Of a stretch of DNA of 64,000 nucleotides, positions 29,835-40,000 are shown piece by piece. Numbering within the stretch: position 1 is the first letter of the stretch; each line of letters starts with the position of its first letter. A program made the position numbers and the translations under genes. A model generated the notes under the pieces. It worked only from the letters and a program-made list of their open reading frames with translations, ran no database searches and was not told the DNA's origin. Source of the stretch: Ancylobacter sp. TS-1 (GTDB taxonomy: Bacteria > Pseudomonadota > Alphaproteobacteria > Rhizobiales > Xanthobacteraceae); assembly GCF_009223885.1 (NCBI RefSeq), contig NZ_CP045144.1:2046001-2110000 (forward strand). The letters are read 5' to 3'.

Positions 29835-30397
29835 TGGCGCACCGCGCTGCACAGGCCGGAGAGAGTTCCTCTCCGGCCGAGGGCGTCCGCGTCCGGGTGT
29901 GGGACCCGGTCGTGCGCCTGTTCCACTGGACCGTGGTCGCCGGATGCGTCCTCAACCTGTTCATTCTCGAGGACGGCGATCTTGCGCATGAGGTGGTCGG
30001 CTACACGATCGCCGCCGCACTCCTCATCCGTGTGGTGTGGGGCTTCATCGGCTCGCCCTATGCGCGCTTCTCGCAGTTCGTGCCGACGCCCGCGCGCCTC
30101 GCTGGCTATGTCGGCGCGCTGGCGAGGGGGAACGAGCCGCGCCTGCTCGGCCACAATCCGGCCGGCGCGGTGATGATGATCGCCCTCATGGTGCTGCTCG
30201 CCGGCGTCTGCCTCACCGGCTGGATGTCGACCCTCGATGCCTTCTGGGGCGAGGAATGGCTGGAGGAACTTCACGAAGGCATCGCCAATGCCATACTGGT
30301 GCTCGCCCTCCTGCATGCGGCCGCCGCGCTCTTCGAAAGCTGGCGCCACCGCGAGAACCTAGTCTGGGCGATGGTGACGGGCCGCAAGCGGCCCTGA
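29834..30397 (+). CDS. Cytochrome b561 family protein
   Basis: A 187-residue four-helix membrane cytochrome. Candidate haem ligands are the His in RLFHWTVVAG, in DLAHEVVGY, and in the C-terminal LHEGIAN and LLHAAAALFE helices. Such proteins carry electrons across the inner membrane, often for periplasmic redox enzymes. Coupled to the upstream PepSY gene and followed after 32 bases by a response regulator, the set looks like a sensor-regulated redox unit. Confidence 0.9.
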   Translation: MAHRAAQAGESSSPAEGVRVRVWDPVVRLFHWTVVAGCVLNLFILEDGDLAHEVVGYTIAAALLIRVVWGFIGSPYARFSQFVPTPARLAGYVGALARGNEPRLLGHNPAGAVMMIALMVLLAGVCLTGWMSTLDAFWGEEWLEELHEGIANAILVLALLHAAAALFESWRHRENLVWAMVTGRKRP

Positions 30398-30437
30398 GGA
30401 AACGACCGCGAGGAAATGACCGCGAGGAAATGGTGAG
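30396..30437 (+). repeat. Three tandem 14-base units carrying the RBS and start of the response regulator
   Basis: GAGGAAACGACCGC, GAGGAAATGACCGC and GAGGAAATGGTGAG are head to tail. Each has a GAGGAA ribosome-site-like core. The second unit makes an out-of-frame ATG at 30416 that reads six codons and stops at TGA overlapping the true ATG region (30430). Confidence 0.85.
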
Positions 30438-31122
30438 ACTGCTTCTGGTGGAAGACAGCGCGCGGCTGCGCGAGCTGATCGGCGAGACCATAAGGTCCGC
30501 CGGCTGGCGGCTCGACGCCGTGGCCACGCTCGCCGAGGCGGAGGACGCGTTCGCCGGCACGCGCTACGATCTCGTCCTCCTCGACCTCGGCCTGCCCGAT
30601 GGCGACGGGCTCGACCTGCTGCGCGCGCTTCGCCGCAACCGGAACGGCACGCCGGTGCTGGTGCTCACCGCGCGCGGGGCGGTCGACGAACGCATCGCCG
30701 GGCTCGACGCCGGCGCCGACGACTATCTCGCCAAGCCCTTCAACAATGGCGAACTGCTCGCCCGCGCGCGGGCGCTGCTGCGGCGCGCGCCGGTGAGCGC
30801 CGATCCGGTGCTGGAGGCCGGCGCGCTGAGCTTCGACCCGGCGACGCAGGAGGCGCGCTGCGGCAAGGACGTGATCGCGCTGGCCCCGCGCGAGCGGGCG
30901 GCGCTGGAAATCCTGCTGCGCAATGCCGGGCGCGTCACGCCCAAGCGCGGGCTGGAGGAGAAGCTCTCCGAATTCGACGAGGAGCTGAGCCCCAACGCCA
31001 TCGAGGTGGTGCTCTCCCGCCTGCGCCGCCGGCTGGCACCCTTCGAGACCCGCACCGCCATCGAGACGGTGCGCGGGGTCGGCTATCTGCTGCGCGAGAC
31101 CGGCGCCGAGACCCCCCGATGA
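30430..31122 (+). CDS. OmpR/PhoB-family response regulator
   Basis: A 230-residue regulator: receiver domain with acidic pocket VEDS, phospho-acceptor Asp52 in LLDLGLPDGDG, and Lys in YLAKPF. A winged-helix DNA-binding domain ends in IETVRGVGYLLRE. It is close to the QseB/PmrA-like subgroup in pattern. It is coupled (ATGA overlap) to the histidine kinase. The likely targets include the PepSY-cytochrome b561 genes just upstream, by analogy with loci of this layout. Confidence 0.95.
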   Translation: MVRLLLVEDSARLRELIGETIRSAGWRLDAVATLAEAEDAFAGTRYDLVLLDLGLPDGDGLDLLRALRRNRNGTPVLVLTARGAVDERIAGLDAGADDYLAKPFNNGELLARARALLRRAPVSADPVLEAGALSFDPATQEARCGKDVIALAPRERAALEILLRNAGRVTPKRGLEEKLSEFDEELSPNAIEVVLSRLRRRLAPFETRTAIETVRGVGYLLRETGAETPR

Positions 31123-32492
31123 CGGCGCGCGCGACGCGCCCGCTGGCGCGCATCGTCGGCTTCCGCATCATGATCTTCGCGGCGCTGGCCATGCTCGGCC
31201 AGCTCATCGCCGTGCTGGTGGAATACAGCCATGACCCGGAATATCTCGCCCAGCTCGTGCTCGAGCAGGAGACCGAGGCGCTCGCCACCGGGCTGACGCT
31301 GACCGGCGATCATCTGAGCTACCAGCTTCCGCCGGCGATGGCCGCGCGCTACGGCACGGCGGAGACCGGCTACATGGCGCGGGTGCGCACGGCCAACGGC
31401 GCCGTGCTGTTCTCGCAATGCGACCGCGACTGCACCGAACACTTCCTGCCGCTCGACCTCGACCCGCCCTCCTTCTGGCTGCGCATCCTCTCCCCAGGCT
31501 ACCCGCTGGCTTTTGCCGGCGGGCGCGCGATCGACCGGGGGCAATGGACGGTGTTCTTCGAGATCGTCATCGCCCGCGACACCCAGCACGCAGTGTGGCG
31601 CGTGCTGACGCATGAGGTTCTCGACCACATGCTGTGGCCGATGAGCCTGACGCTGATCTTCGTGCTCGGCGCCACCCTCGTCTCGATCCGCTCGGCGCTG
31701 CGGCCGGTGACGGCGGCGGCACGGGACGCCGAGCGACTCGACCCGCTCAGTCCCGACGCGCGGCTGGAGGAGGCCGGCATGCCGAGCGAGATCGCCCAGC
31801 TCGCCGGCGCGGTGAACCGCTCCTATGCCCGCACCCGCGAACTGATGAACGCGCAGAAGCTGTTCACCTCGGCCATCGCGCACGAAATCCGCACGCCGCT
31901 GGCGGTGATCCGCATGGAACTGGAGCGCCTCGACCATCCGGCGGCGCGGCGCACCATCGGCGAGATCGACGAACTCACCCACTTCGTCGAGCAGCTCATC
32001 GCGCTGGCGCGGCTGGAGGCGTCCGACCGCAGCGGCTTCGCCCCCGTCGCGCTCGACGAGCTGGGGCGCGACATCGTCGCCACCATGGCTCCCTTCGTCT
32101 ACGCCCACGACGCCCGCATCGCCTTCGAGGGCGCGGGCAACCCGACCGTTTCCGGCAATGCCGCGCTCCTCAAGGACGCGGTGCGCAACCTGATCGAAAA
32201 CGCGGTGCGCCATGGCGGGCCGGGCGTCTCCATCGTCGTCTCGACCGAGGAAAGCCCGGGGGACGCAGGCCCTTCCCTCATCGTGAGCGACGACGGGATC
32301 GGCTTCGATCCGGCCCGCAGTGGCGGGGCGCCGGGGCACTACAAGCGCGCCGGCGGCCTCGGCATCGGGCTCGAGATCATCCGCCGCATCGCCGCCCTGC
32401 ATGGCGCGCGCTTCGAGATCGCCCGCGCCGCGCCGAAGGGCACGCGGGCGCGGCTCGTCTTCACGGGCGGCGCCGTCACACCCGCTCGATGA
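31119..32492 (+). CDS. Sensor histidine kinase
   Basis: A 457-residue membrane kinase. Helix 1 is about residues 14-34, a periplasmic sensor region about 35-175 contains a Cys pair (CDRDC), and helix 2 is about 180-200. A HAMP-like linker leads to the HisKA domain with phospho-His255 (SAIAHEIRTPL). The catalytic domain has N box LIENAVRHGG, G1 SDDGIGFD and G2 GGLGIGLEI. It forms a pair with the preceding response regulator. Its 3' end overlaps the converging DUF72 gene by 17 bases. Confidence 0.95.
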   Translation: MTARATRPLARIVGFRIMIFAALAMLGQLIAVLVEYSHDPEYLAQLVLEQETEALATGLTLTGDHLSYQLPPAMAARYGTAETGYMARVRTANGAVLFSQCDRDCTEHFLPLDLDPPSFWLRILSPGYPLAFAGGRAIDRGQWTVFFEIVIARDTQHAVWRVLTHEVLDHMLWPMSLTLIFVLGATLVSIRSALRPVTAAARDAERLDPLSPDARLEEAGMPSEIAQLAGAVNRSYARTRELMNAQKLFTSAIAHEIRTPLAVIRMELERLDHPAARRTIGEIDELTHFVEQLIALARLEASDRSGFAPVALDELGRDIVATMAPFVYAHDARIAFEGAGNPTVSGNAALLKDAVRNLIENAVRHGGPGVSIVVSTEESPGDAGPSLIVSDDGIGFDPARSGGAPGHYKRAGGLGIGLEIIRRIAALHGARFEIARAAPKGTRARLVFTGGAVTPAR

Positions 32493-33276
32493 GCGCCATG
32501 GCGGCGGCGGGGTTGCGGACCTTGTGGCCGCTGATGACGAAGAGGAACACCTCGCGCGGCACGGCTTCCGCCGGCGGGGCGACGAGCAGCTTCTCCAGCG
32601 CCGGCGGGGTTTTCCCCTGCGCCCACGCCTTTGCCGCATCGGACCAGCCGTCCAGCGCCTTGCTGGAGTAGCCGAACGCCTCGTCCTCCTGCGTTCCCAT
32701 GATGCGGGCATAGACGAAGGGCGCGCTCACATCGGCGATGGAGGGGAATTCGCTGTCGCCGGCGAAGACGATGGCGACGCCATAGGCGCGCGCCAGTTCG
32801 ACGAACTCCTTGGTGCGGAAGCTGTCGTGGCGCACCTCCACCGCGTGGCGAATGTCGCGCCCGTCGACGCGCTTGGGCAGAAGCTTGAGGAAGCCCTCGA
32901 AATCGTCCGGGTCGAACTTCTTGGTGGCCATGAACTGCCAGTTCACCGGGCCGAGCTTCTCCTTCAGCTCGGTGACGCCCGAATTGAAGAAACGCTCGAT
33001 GGATTCACCCGCCTCGGCGAGCACGCGGCGATTGGTGGTGAAACGCGGGCCCTTCAGCGTGAAGACGAAGCCCTCGGGCGTCTCGGCGTGCCATCTGGCG
33101 AAGCTCTCGGGCTTCTGCGAGCCGTAATAGGTGCCGTTGATCTCGATAGCGGTGAGCTTCGAGCCGGCATATTCCAGCTCGCGCTTCTGGGCGAGGCCGT
33201 CGGGATAGAAGACACCGCGCCAGGGCTCGAAGGTCCAGCCGCCGACACCGATGCGGATGGGTGCGTGTTTCGTCAT
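32476..33276 (-). CDS. DUF72 (YecE-like) TIM-barrel protein
   Basis: A 266-residue protein of the DUF72 family, a TIM-barrel group of unknown biochemical role. Seen: IGVGGWTFEPWRGVFYP, the LTAIEINGTYYGSQ strand, FVFTLKGPRFTTNRR, and AVEVRHDSF. The ATG at 33276 follows GAGGTCGCT, so I prefer it to a start 18 bases upstream. It ends inside the 3' end of the histidine kinase gene on the opposite strand. In 33277-33456 I see no gene or clear terminator. Confidence 0.9.
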   Translation of the reverse strand: MTKHAPIRIGVGGWTFEPWRGVFYPDGLAQKRELEYAGSKLTAIEINGTYYGSQKPESFARWHAETPEGFVFTLKGPRFTTNRRVLAEAGESIERFFNSGVTELKEKLGPVNWQFMATKKFDPDDFEGFLKLLPKRVDGRDIRHAVEVRHDSFRTKEFVELARAYGVAIVFAGDSEFPSIADVSAPFVYARIMGTQEDEAFGYSSKALDGWSDAAKAWAQGKTPPALEKLLVAPPAEAVPREVFLFVISGHKVRNPAAAMALIERV

Positions 33277-33456
33277 AGCGACCTCAGCCATCACAGCTTA
33301 ACCGAGCGAATGGACAGGCAGGATAAGGGAAGCCGCCGCTTCGATCAGCCCTGCATTTTGATATCGTCGGCGCCATCCCCGTCGATCGGACGGCACATGC
33401 GCGTCACGAGGGTTCGCGCGCAGACCCGAGCCCAGCGCAAACCGGACGAGGGTCGA

Positions 33457-36400
33457 TCAATACTGAATCTGCACCAGATGTTCTTCCGGAACGAAGCCGA
33501 TATCGGAACCGTTCCGTGCCAGAAGGGCCCATCCGGCTGCGACGCTGACCAGATAGGCCGACGTGCCGGCATCGAGGTTGCCAAGATCCTTCGCCGTGGG
33601 GCTCGGCTTGTCGCGCAATACAGTGTCGGCGATGAGAACATGGGTCGGCGTAGTGTCCCGACGCTCGTTTCGCGGCGCGCTGCGTTCGCCGACAGCGATC
33701 GGCCAGTCCGAGCCGATGACGCGCAGATAGGGCGTGAGCGGCGTCGCCTGCTTCCGGCTGCCGTCGCGGATATCGGTCTCGGCGAAGCTCAGCAACTCGG
33801 TGATGTCGATCTCGCCATCGCCATTCAGGTCCCCGTCGGAAAGACCCCGCACCAGCGCATCCGTCACAGGGCTGGCAACCGCCAGTTCTGCAAGGGGCTG
33901 GGGGCGCAGGAGGACCAGCGCCGAACGACCTGTGGCGCGGGTGAGCCGCTCCGTCGCCATCAGCGCGCGCACATCGTCGCCACGGGTGTCCGCGCCGGCG
34001 CTACTCGCCTCAAGCAGATCGTAAACAAGCAGCACCTTGCGCGGTGGCATCAATGCGACGAGCCGCTCCAGTTCGTCGCCGGCGATCTGGGCGTCGCCGG
34101 GGAGAGCCAGGGCAAGCGAGTTTCCGTCGAGCCGGCCGGTTCCAGCCACCTGGAACAGCAGGGAGTCGTTGGTTCCCATCTCGCCGGCGATAGCCTCGAT
34201 CCGTTCCCTGACCCGTTCCGCCGTGGTGGCGTCGTCGATCAATCGCGCCTCGACGCTGCGGTAGAGAGAGGACGACTGGCGTGCGAAGGCCGACTGGCTT
34301 CTCGACACCTCGGCGGTCGCGGCCATGCGCATCGTCTCGTCGCCGGTGACGAGCCCGACTAGGAACAGGCGTCCTCGCCCCTCGTCGCTGCCCTGCCCGG
34401 TCACCTGAACGCGGGCCGGCTCCGCGTAGGCAGCGTTCACGTCGGGTCCGGAAGCCGAGACCTCGATGGCATTGACGCCGGTCTGCAACGCGATGGTCCG
34501 GGTCGTGCGCGCGGTAAGCGGCTTTCCGGTGGCGGTTATAGCGTCGATGCCGATAACGAAGCCGTTGAGCCGCCACTCGATCCGACCTCCCTCGCCTACG
34601 GGGTCGGTGATCTCGGCGACCGCCTCGACAGATGCGCCGAGTTTCGCCCCCTCGCCCGGATGCGCCAGCTTCACGCTGGGGAGTCGGCTTTCGTCAACGA
34701 TCCGCTTGCCGCCGGTACGACGCGCCGCCTCGCGCACCTTGCCCGTCGGGTCGCCTGCCAGCTTCTCCTGCACAAGATCGGGGCGGTAGAGGGCGCGAAT
34801 GTCCCGGGACAGCGAGATGATCTCCATCCCGCGCCCCTGAAAGCCGACCTGCCGGGCCATGTCCTCGGGAGCGTCAAAGAAGAGTTCCGGCGTGTAGATC
34901 AGGCGGCGGCCGGCATTCTCGACCACCAGCGTCGCGAGCACCGCGCCGGACGACAATTCGAGGATATTGACCGTGCCGTCTTCGGAGGTCGTGACCAGCC
35001 GGTCCTTATCGGGCAGCGGAACGGCGCCGGTGATCTTCGTGGCGTGAGACGGCAGGCGACGCAGGATCTGGCCGGAATTGACGTCGAGTTCGACAACCTG
35101 CCCGCCCTCGCCGCCACTGATCGCCTTGTCGCCCGGAAGGCGCACAAGGACATTGCCGGCCTCGGTGCCCGGCGCGCTCTTGCCGTAGGACTTCTTGCGC
35201 AGATCCAGAGGACGTATCGCGCCCTCAGGAGCGAGGCTCCTGCCCACGATGGCACGCGTTCCGCTGTCGTTGACGACAAGGCCCCGCGCCGAAATGCCGT
35301 TCTTCGCCTCTAGCTTGCCGGAGATCTTTCCCGTGACCGGATCGACAGTCAGGAAATCGGCGCGCGAGCAGTTTATCGCGATGGTCTCAAGCGGTTCGAC
35401 GTAGCTCGCCGTATTGTGCTCGCAGCCCTCCGGCAGAATGTCGGTCTGAATGACGCGTCCCGTTACCTGATCATGCTGGTACACGTAGACGAAAAATTTG
35501 CTCAGGACGCGATTCAACACCTCGACGAACAGATAGTTGTAGTCACTTTCCGGCACCGCAACCGAACTTGACGTGTAGGGGTCGACATTGATCGACGCCC
35601 CCTCTTCCCAGGTCTGGCGCGCGAGGTCGAAAATACGCACGCGCGCGGTGCGGGTGTCTTCACCCTCGACGCGCAGGGTCAGAATCCGCGTTCCGCCCGA
35701 CAGCGGCAGAGGCGGATGACCCCAAGACGGGGTCGTCGCGGCGGTGGGGCGCAGGATACCCCTCTGCGTGTCGAGGATCACGAAGCGGTCCCGGGACGCC
35801 AGCACGACGTCGCTGGTGCCGTCCACGCGCCAGGCACCCGTTATCGTCGCGCTCAGGCCCTGCATTTCGTCGACGTCGAGCGTACGGCAGCGATCTGCGC
35901 AGCGAACGGACAGCAGCTTGCCGTTCGTCGTGTCAAAGATGACAGCGCCGTGCGGCGACGACGCTGAGGTAATCTGGAGTGTTATCAGGGGGGCAAGCAC
36001 CGGATCGTCGACGGGGGAGACCTTTCCGGTCTTCAGATCGACCTCGATCGGGTTCTCGTCGCCATCGGTCGTGAAGAAGCGGGCATCGGCGCCCTCGCGC
36101 ACCCAGAGGGATTTCCGGCCCGCGGCATTGATCTTCCAGGTAATCTCGCCCGTGGAGAGATCGACGCGCCCGGTCGTGCCCGGCCCATGGTCGGAAATCC
36201 AGAAGATGGCGGCGCTGTCGTCGTCGACCAGCCCGATGACGTTCACGAAGCAGCGGCCATCCGGCGTGAAGCACGGCAGGGGCAGCGGCTTCACCTTGCG
36301 CGTTGCCATATCCAGCCGGACAAGCCCTTCAAAGGGCAGCTTACTGTCGTAGCTGTAGGTGCCACCGATGGCGAAGCGTGCGTCGGAGGAGGGGGCGAGG

Positions 36401-36996
36401 TCGCTGTAACGCTCGACCGCCTGCCATGAGACCGCATGAGAGGCCTTGAGGGTCTTCCGTGCGATGTTCAATTCTCCGAAGACATCTCCTCCCGTCGTGA
36501 CGAAAAGGCGCCCGTTCCTGTCGTCGAAATGCAAGTCGGTGGGAAACACGCCCTGGACGAGCTTGGAATCGACCTTGATCGCCCGGGACGCTATGCGCTC
36601 GACGATCGCGTGCTTCTGATAGTCGTAGATGACGATCTCCGGTCCGCCGTCATTGGGACGGATGAAGGCAAGGATGGGCTTGTCGGGCGCGAGAGCGACC
36701 GCATTGCCCCGAAGCGGCACGGTGTCGAAGGCCCGGCGCCGCTTGATGTCCCACAGGACGATCAGCCCGGCGTCGTCGATCGTCGCCGCGACCGCCCCGT
36801 CGGAACGCACGCGCGCACGATCGAGCCAACGCCCGATCGTGCGCGGGACGAACAGCTTGCTGCCGACGGCGACGCCGCGCTGCGAATCCCCTGCCAGTGT
36901 TCCGGCATCGACAGTCCGTTTCCCGGCCGTCTGGGCCTCGGCGAAAGTAGCGGTGCACAGGACTACCGCCATCATCGCGATCTTGAGCGTCGGCAT
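33457..36996 (-). CDS. Exported beta-propeller protein with a catalytically dead caspase-like domain
   Basis: A 1179-residue paralogue of the next gene upstream. Order: signal peptide (MPTLKIAMMAVVLC, cleavage near AEAQ); WD40-like propeller repeats to about residue 780; an Ig-like region with RIEWRLNGFVIG; a caspase fold from about 895 (RLFLVGLVTGDE); and an SH3-like end (AGWALLARNGSDIGF). The two catalytic positions are lost: Thr953 in VAGTGRL stands where the paralogue has His in AGHG, and Leu995 in VYDLLEAS where it has Cys in FDTCES. A perfect EF-hand loop follows at 1056-1067 (Asp1056, Asn1058, Asp1060, Ile1063, Asp1064, Glu1067). It starts 17 bases after the caspase gene stop. A regulatory or decoy partner role is inference. 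Confidence 0.8.
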   Translation of the reverse strand: MPTLKIAMMAVVLCTATFAEAQTAGKRTVDAGTLAGDSQRGVAVGSKLFVPRTIGRWLDRARVRSDGAVAATIDDAGLIVLWDIKRRRAFDTVPLRGNAVALAPDKPILAFIRPNDGGPEIVIYDYQKHAIVERIASRAIKVDSKLVQGVFPTDLHFDDRNGRLFVTTGGDVFGELNIARKTLKASHAVSWQAVERYSDLAPSSDARFAIGGTYSYDSKLPFEGLVRLDMATRKVKPLPLPCFTPDGRCFVNVIGLVDDDSAAIFWISDHGPGTTGRVDLSTGEITWKINAAGRKSLWVREGADARFFTTDGDENPIEVDLKTGKVSPVDDPVLAPLITLQITSASSPHGAVIFDTTNGKLLSVRCADRCRTLDVDEMQGLSATITGAWRVDGTSDVVLASRDRFVILDTQRGILRPTAATTPSWGHPPLPLSGGTRILTLRVEGEDTRTARVRIFDLARQTWEEGASINVDPYTSSSVAVPESDYNYLFVEVLNRVLSKFFVYVYQHDQVTGRVIQTDILPEGCEHNTASYVEPLETIAINCSRADFLTVDPVTGKISGKLEAKNGISARGLVVNDSGTRAIVGRSLAPEGAIRPLDLRKKSYGKSAPGTEAGNVLVRLPGDKAISGGEGGQVVELDVNSGQILRRLPSHATKITGAVPLPDKDRLVTTSEDGTVNILELSSGAVLATLVVENAGRRLIYTPELFFDAPEDMARQVGFQGRGMEIISLSRDIRALYRPDLVQEKLAGDPTGKVREAARRTGGKRIVDESRLPSVKLAHPGEGAKLGASVEAVAEITDPVGEGGRIEWRLNGFVIGIDAITATGKPLTARTTRTIALQTGVNAIEVSASGPDVNAAYAEPARVQVTGQGSDEGRGRLFLVGLVTGDETMRMAATAEVSRSQSAFARQSSSLYRSVEARLIDDATTAERVRERIEAIAGEMGTNDSLLFQVAGTGRLDGNSLALALPGDAQIAGDELERLVALMPPRKVLLVYDLLEASSAGADTRGDDVRALMATERLTRATGRSALVLLRPQPLAELAVASPVTDALVRGLSDGDLNGDGEIDITELLSFAETDIRDGSRKQATPLTPYLRVIGSDWPIAVGERSAPRNERRDTTPTHVLIADTVLRDKPSPTAKDLGNLDAGTSAYLVSVAAGWALLARNGSDIGFVPEEHLVQIQY

Positions 36997-37013
36997 GCTG
37001 GTCACCCCTGGGT

Positions 37014-40000
37014 TCACTTGAAGGGACGCAGAGTGGCTTCGGCGACGTAGCCGACATCGGCTCCCCCGCGCGCGACGAGCGCCCATCCGTTGATCACGGA
37101 AATCAACCGGACCGTCGTGCCGGGTTTCAGGCGGGCGCCCCGTGCGCCGGCGCCCGGGGCCGCCGTCGCCTCGGCCTCGGCGATGACGACATGCGTCGGG
37201 CGGGCGTCGCGCGTGAGCGCCGGACCGAACCCTGCCCCGGCAATCTGGTTGATCACGGCGAAATTCTGCCCCGCGAGCGATATCTGCGGCACCTGCCTGA
37301 ACCCGAAGGCCCGCTCGCTGGCGGCAGGCAGATTGCGGTCGACATAGCCGGCCAACTCGCTCAGCTTGACCACCTGGTCACGGTCACCGTCCGCTTTGTC
37401 GAATGCCTGCAGAAGCGTATGGGTGAAGATGCCGTGCCCTTCCAGTCCCTCGCCGGCCGGAGCGTCGTCGGTCGAGGCGGTGAGCACCGCGCGACCCGCC
37501 GCCAGCGCAAGCTGCCGCGCGGCACCGGCCTGCTCCAGCACGGCCGAAGCGTCCCTGGTCATGGTTCCGCTTTCGCAGGTGTCGAACAGCATCAGCGAAT
37601 GGGTGGCGGGAATGGTGGAAAGCCACTGCTCCCAGTGACCGCGCCCGATCCCCTGCTCATCGAGGCTATTCTCGCTGCCGAAGCGGAAATCGGCGGGGAT
37701 GAAGTAGTAGCGCCCCTCCCGGGTAATGCCGTGCCCGGCGACGAAGAGGATGAAGGTATCTTCCGGCGCGATCACTCCCGCGACATCCGCGAAGGCCTCG
37801 CCTATACGCCGCGCGGTGGCATCCTTGTCGAGCACCAGCCTGACCACCACGTCCGAATAGAGCCCGCTGCCGCCGCGCAACAGGCCGGAGGACACGGCCT
37901 GCGCATCGATGGCAGCGAATCTCAGCCGCAGGCGAGCGTCGGCGTAATCGTTGACACCTACGGCGATTGCAAAAAGGCGCGGGCGGGCATCAGAGCGATC
38001 GACGCTCCTGGGTACCGGAACGCTCGCCTCGACTGAGGCCAGCGTCGTTGAACGGTCATAGGCGGCGACGGTGACGTTCCGGCTCTGCCGCCCGACGGGA
38101 ACCTCGCGTTCAACGCGGATTTCAGCCACTGGCTCGCGGATCTCGTCGCGCCCCACGAGCACCCCGTCGACGCGCCATTCGACCCGTCCAATACCCAGGC
38201 CGCCATCGGTAATCGTCGCCGCCACTTTCAAGCTGCGCGGGCTGGACCGCGTCGCTTGAGCGATGGCGACGAGCGGGGCGGCATCCATGCGCATCAGCAG
38301 TGCGAAGTCGAATGCCGCGTTCGCCCTGGCTACGGCGCCCCTCGGGTCGCCCAGGAATTTCTCGCGCACCAGGTCGGGACGCAGCAGGTCGATCAGCCGC
38401 GTCGGGCTCAGCACCCTCAGCTGATCGCGGTTGCGCAGCCCGACCGATCGCCAGAGCGCCTCGGAGCCGGTGAAAAACCCTTCTGCTGTCATCGAGAGCG
38501 CGAGATTGTCGCGGGCGAGGAACACGGTCCCCAGAACCTGACCGCTCGACCGCACGGACAGTTGCACGCCGCCGCCGCTCGACACCACCGCCACGCGATC
38601 GAGGGTCTCGTCCTCGGCCACGAGCAGGGCCGTCGAGGTAAGGGGCGGGAGAACTCGGACGATGACGCGCTGCCGGCTGTCGAAGGCAAAACCGCTGCGC
38701 GCGCCCGCGAGATGGACGATGCCATCGGAGGTCGCGACCGGCTCATCCGCCAGAGCCTCCAGGCGGGAGCGGCGCGCCCTGACTGCGCCACTGCGAGAAT
38801 CGACGGTGAGCGCGAGCGAGCGCCCATAGCCCCGCTGGTCGCCCGCAACGAGTCGGACGTCGCCGGAGGATGCCATGGGCTGCGGAACCAGCATGTAGCC
38901 GGAGGCGTCGAACCACTCCCGGTACTGCGCGGTGTTCTTGACGTCGCCTGGGTTGACGTCCTCCGGCCGGACCTGCGGACGGAAAGCGGCAACCACGCTG
39001 CCGTCGGAGACGGCAACCAGATGCGCCCTCTTGTCGGCGTCCACGGCCAGTATCCTCTCGTCGGACGCAAAGGCGGCCGTCTGCAGCGGAAAGGCGACCG
39101 GCCCGGCGAAATCATAGACCCGGTTCCAGGAGGCGGTCCGCCGGCCGCTGGAAAGATCGAAGGTCGCAAACGCGAGGCGCCAGGGACCAAACATCGGCCA
39201 GTGAAGCACGCGCAACTCGTCGCCGACGACGCGCAGCTCTGTCAGCCGCAGCAACATGTCGTCCGGCGCCGTGTTGAACTCCACGTCCCACAGCAACCGC
39301 CAGGAGGCGAGGTCGACCAGTCCCACCCGCTTAGGGCCGGTGACGAGGAGACGCCCGGCGTCGAGGAAACGCGCCGAGTTTGCGGCGAGGGCGGCACCGC
39401 CAAGGCTCGCGAAGCCGCCGACATGGGTGATCGCGCCGGTAGCGAGGTCGACCGCGCGCATGTCGCCTCCATCGGCGACGAGGAGGCGCTTCCCTGCGGC
39501 GTCGTGGAAGGCGGCAGTGATACGGTTCGAGTGATTGGCGAGTGCCTGCGAGCGGCCGGTAAACGGCTCGACGACAGAGAGGCCATCGTGGCGCGAGAGC
39601 AGCGCCACACCCGGACCGTGCGCCACTATGTCGGCATCGATCAGGCCGGCCATGGGACCGCCGGCAACGGGCGGCTGCCCGGTCGCCGGGTCGATGGCCT
39701 CCGGCGTCAGGATCAGCGGCCGGCCGGCCGCGTCCTCGATGAGCTGCCCCGCAGAGACGTTTTTTCGCCAGATGACCTGCGCCGCGCGGATATCGACACC
39801 CCCGACCACGCGCGGCCCCTCGCCGACCGCAAAGGCGAGCGTGCGCTCGTCTGGCGTGAACTGCAGTTCATCGGAGGGGCTGGCGTCTCCGGCATCGAGC
39901 GCGGTCTTGACGATTGTCTTGCCGGTCCTCACGTCGAAAAGCATGAGCTGGTCGGCGCCGGAAAAGGCGATGATGCGGCCGGACGGCGAGACGGCGACCC

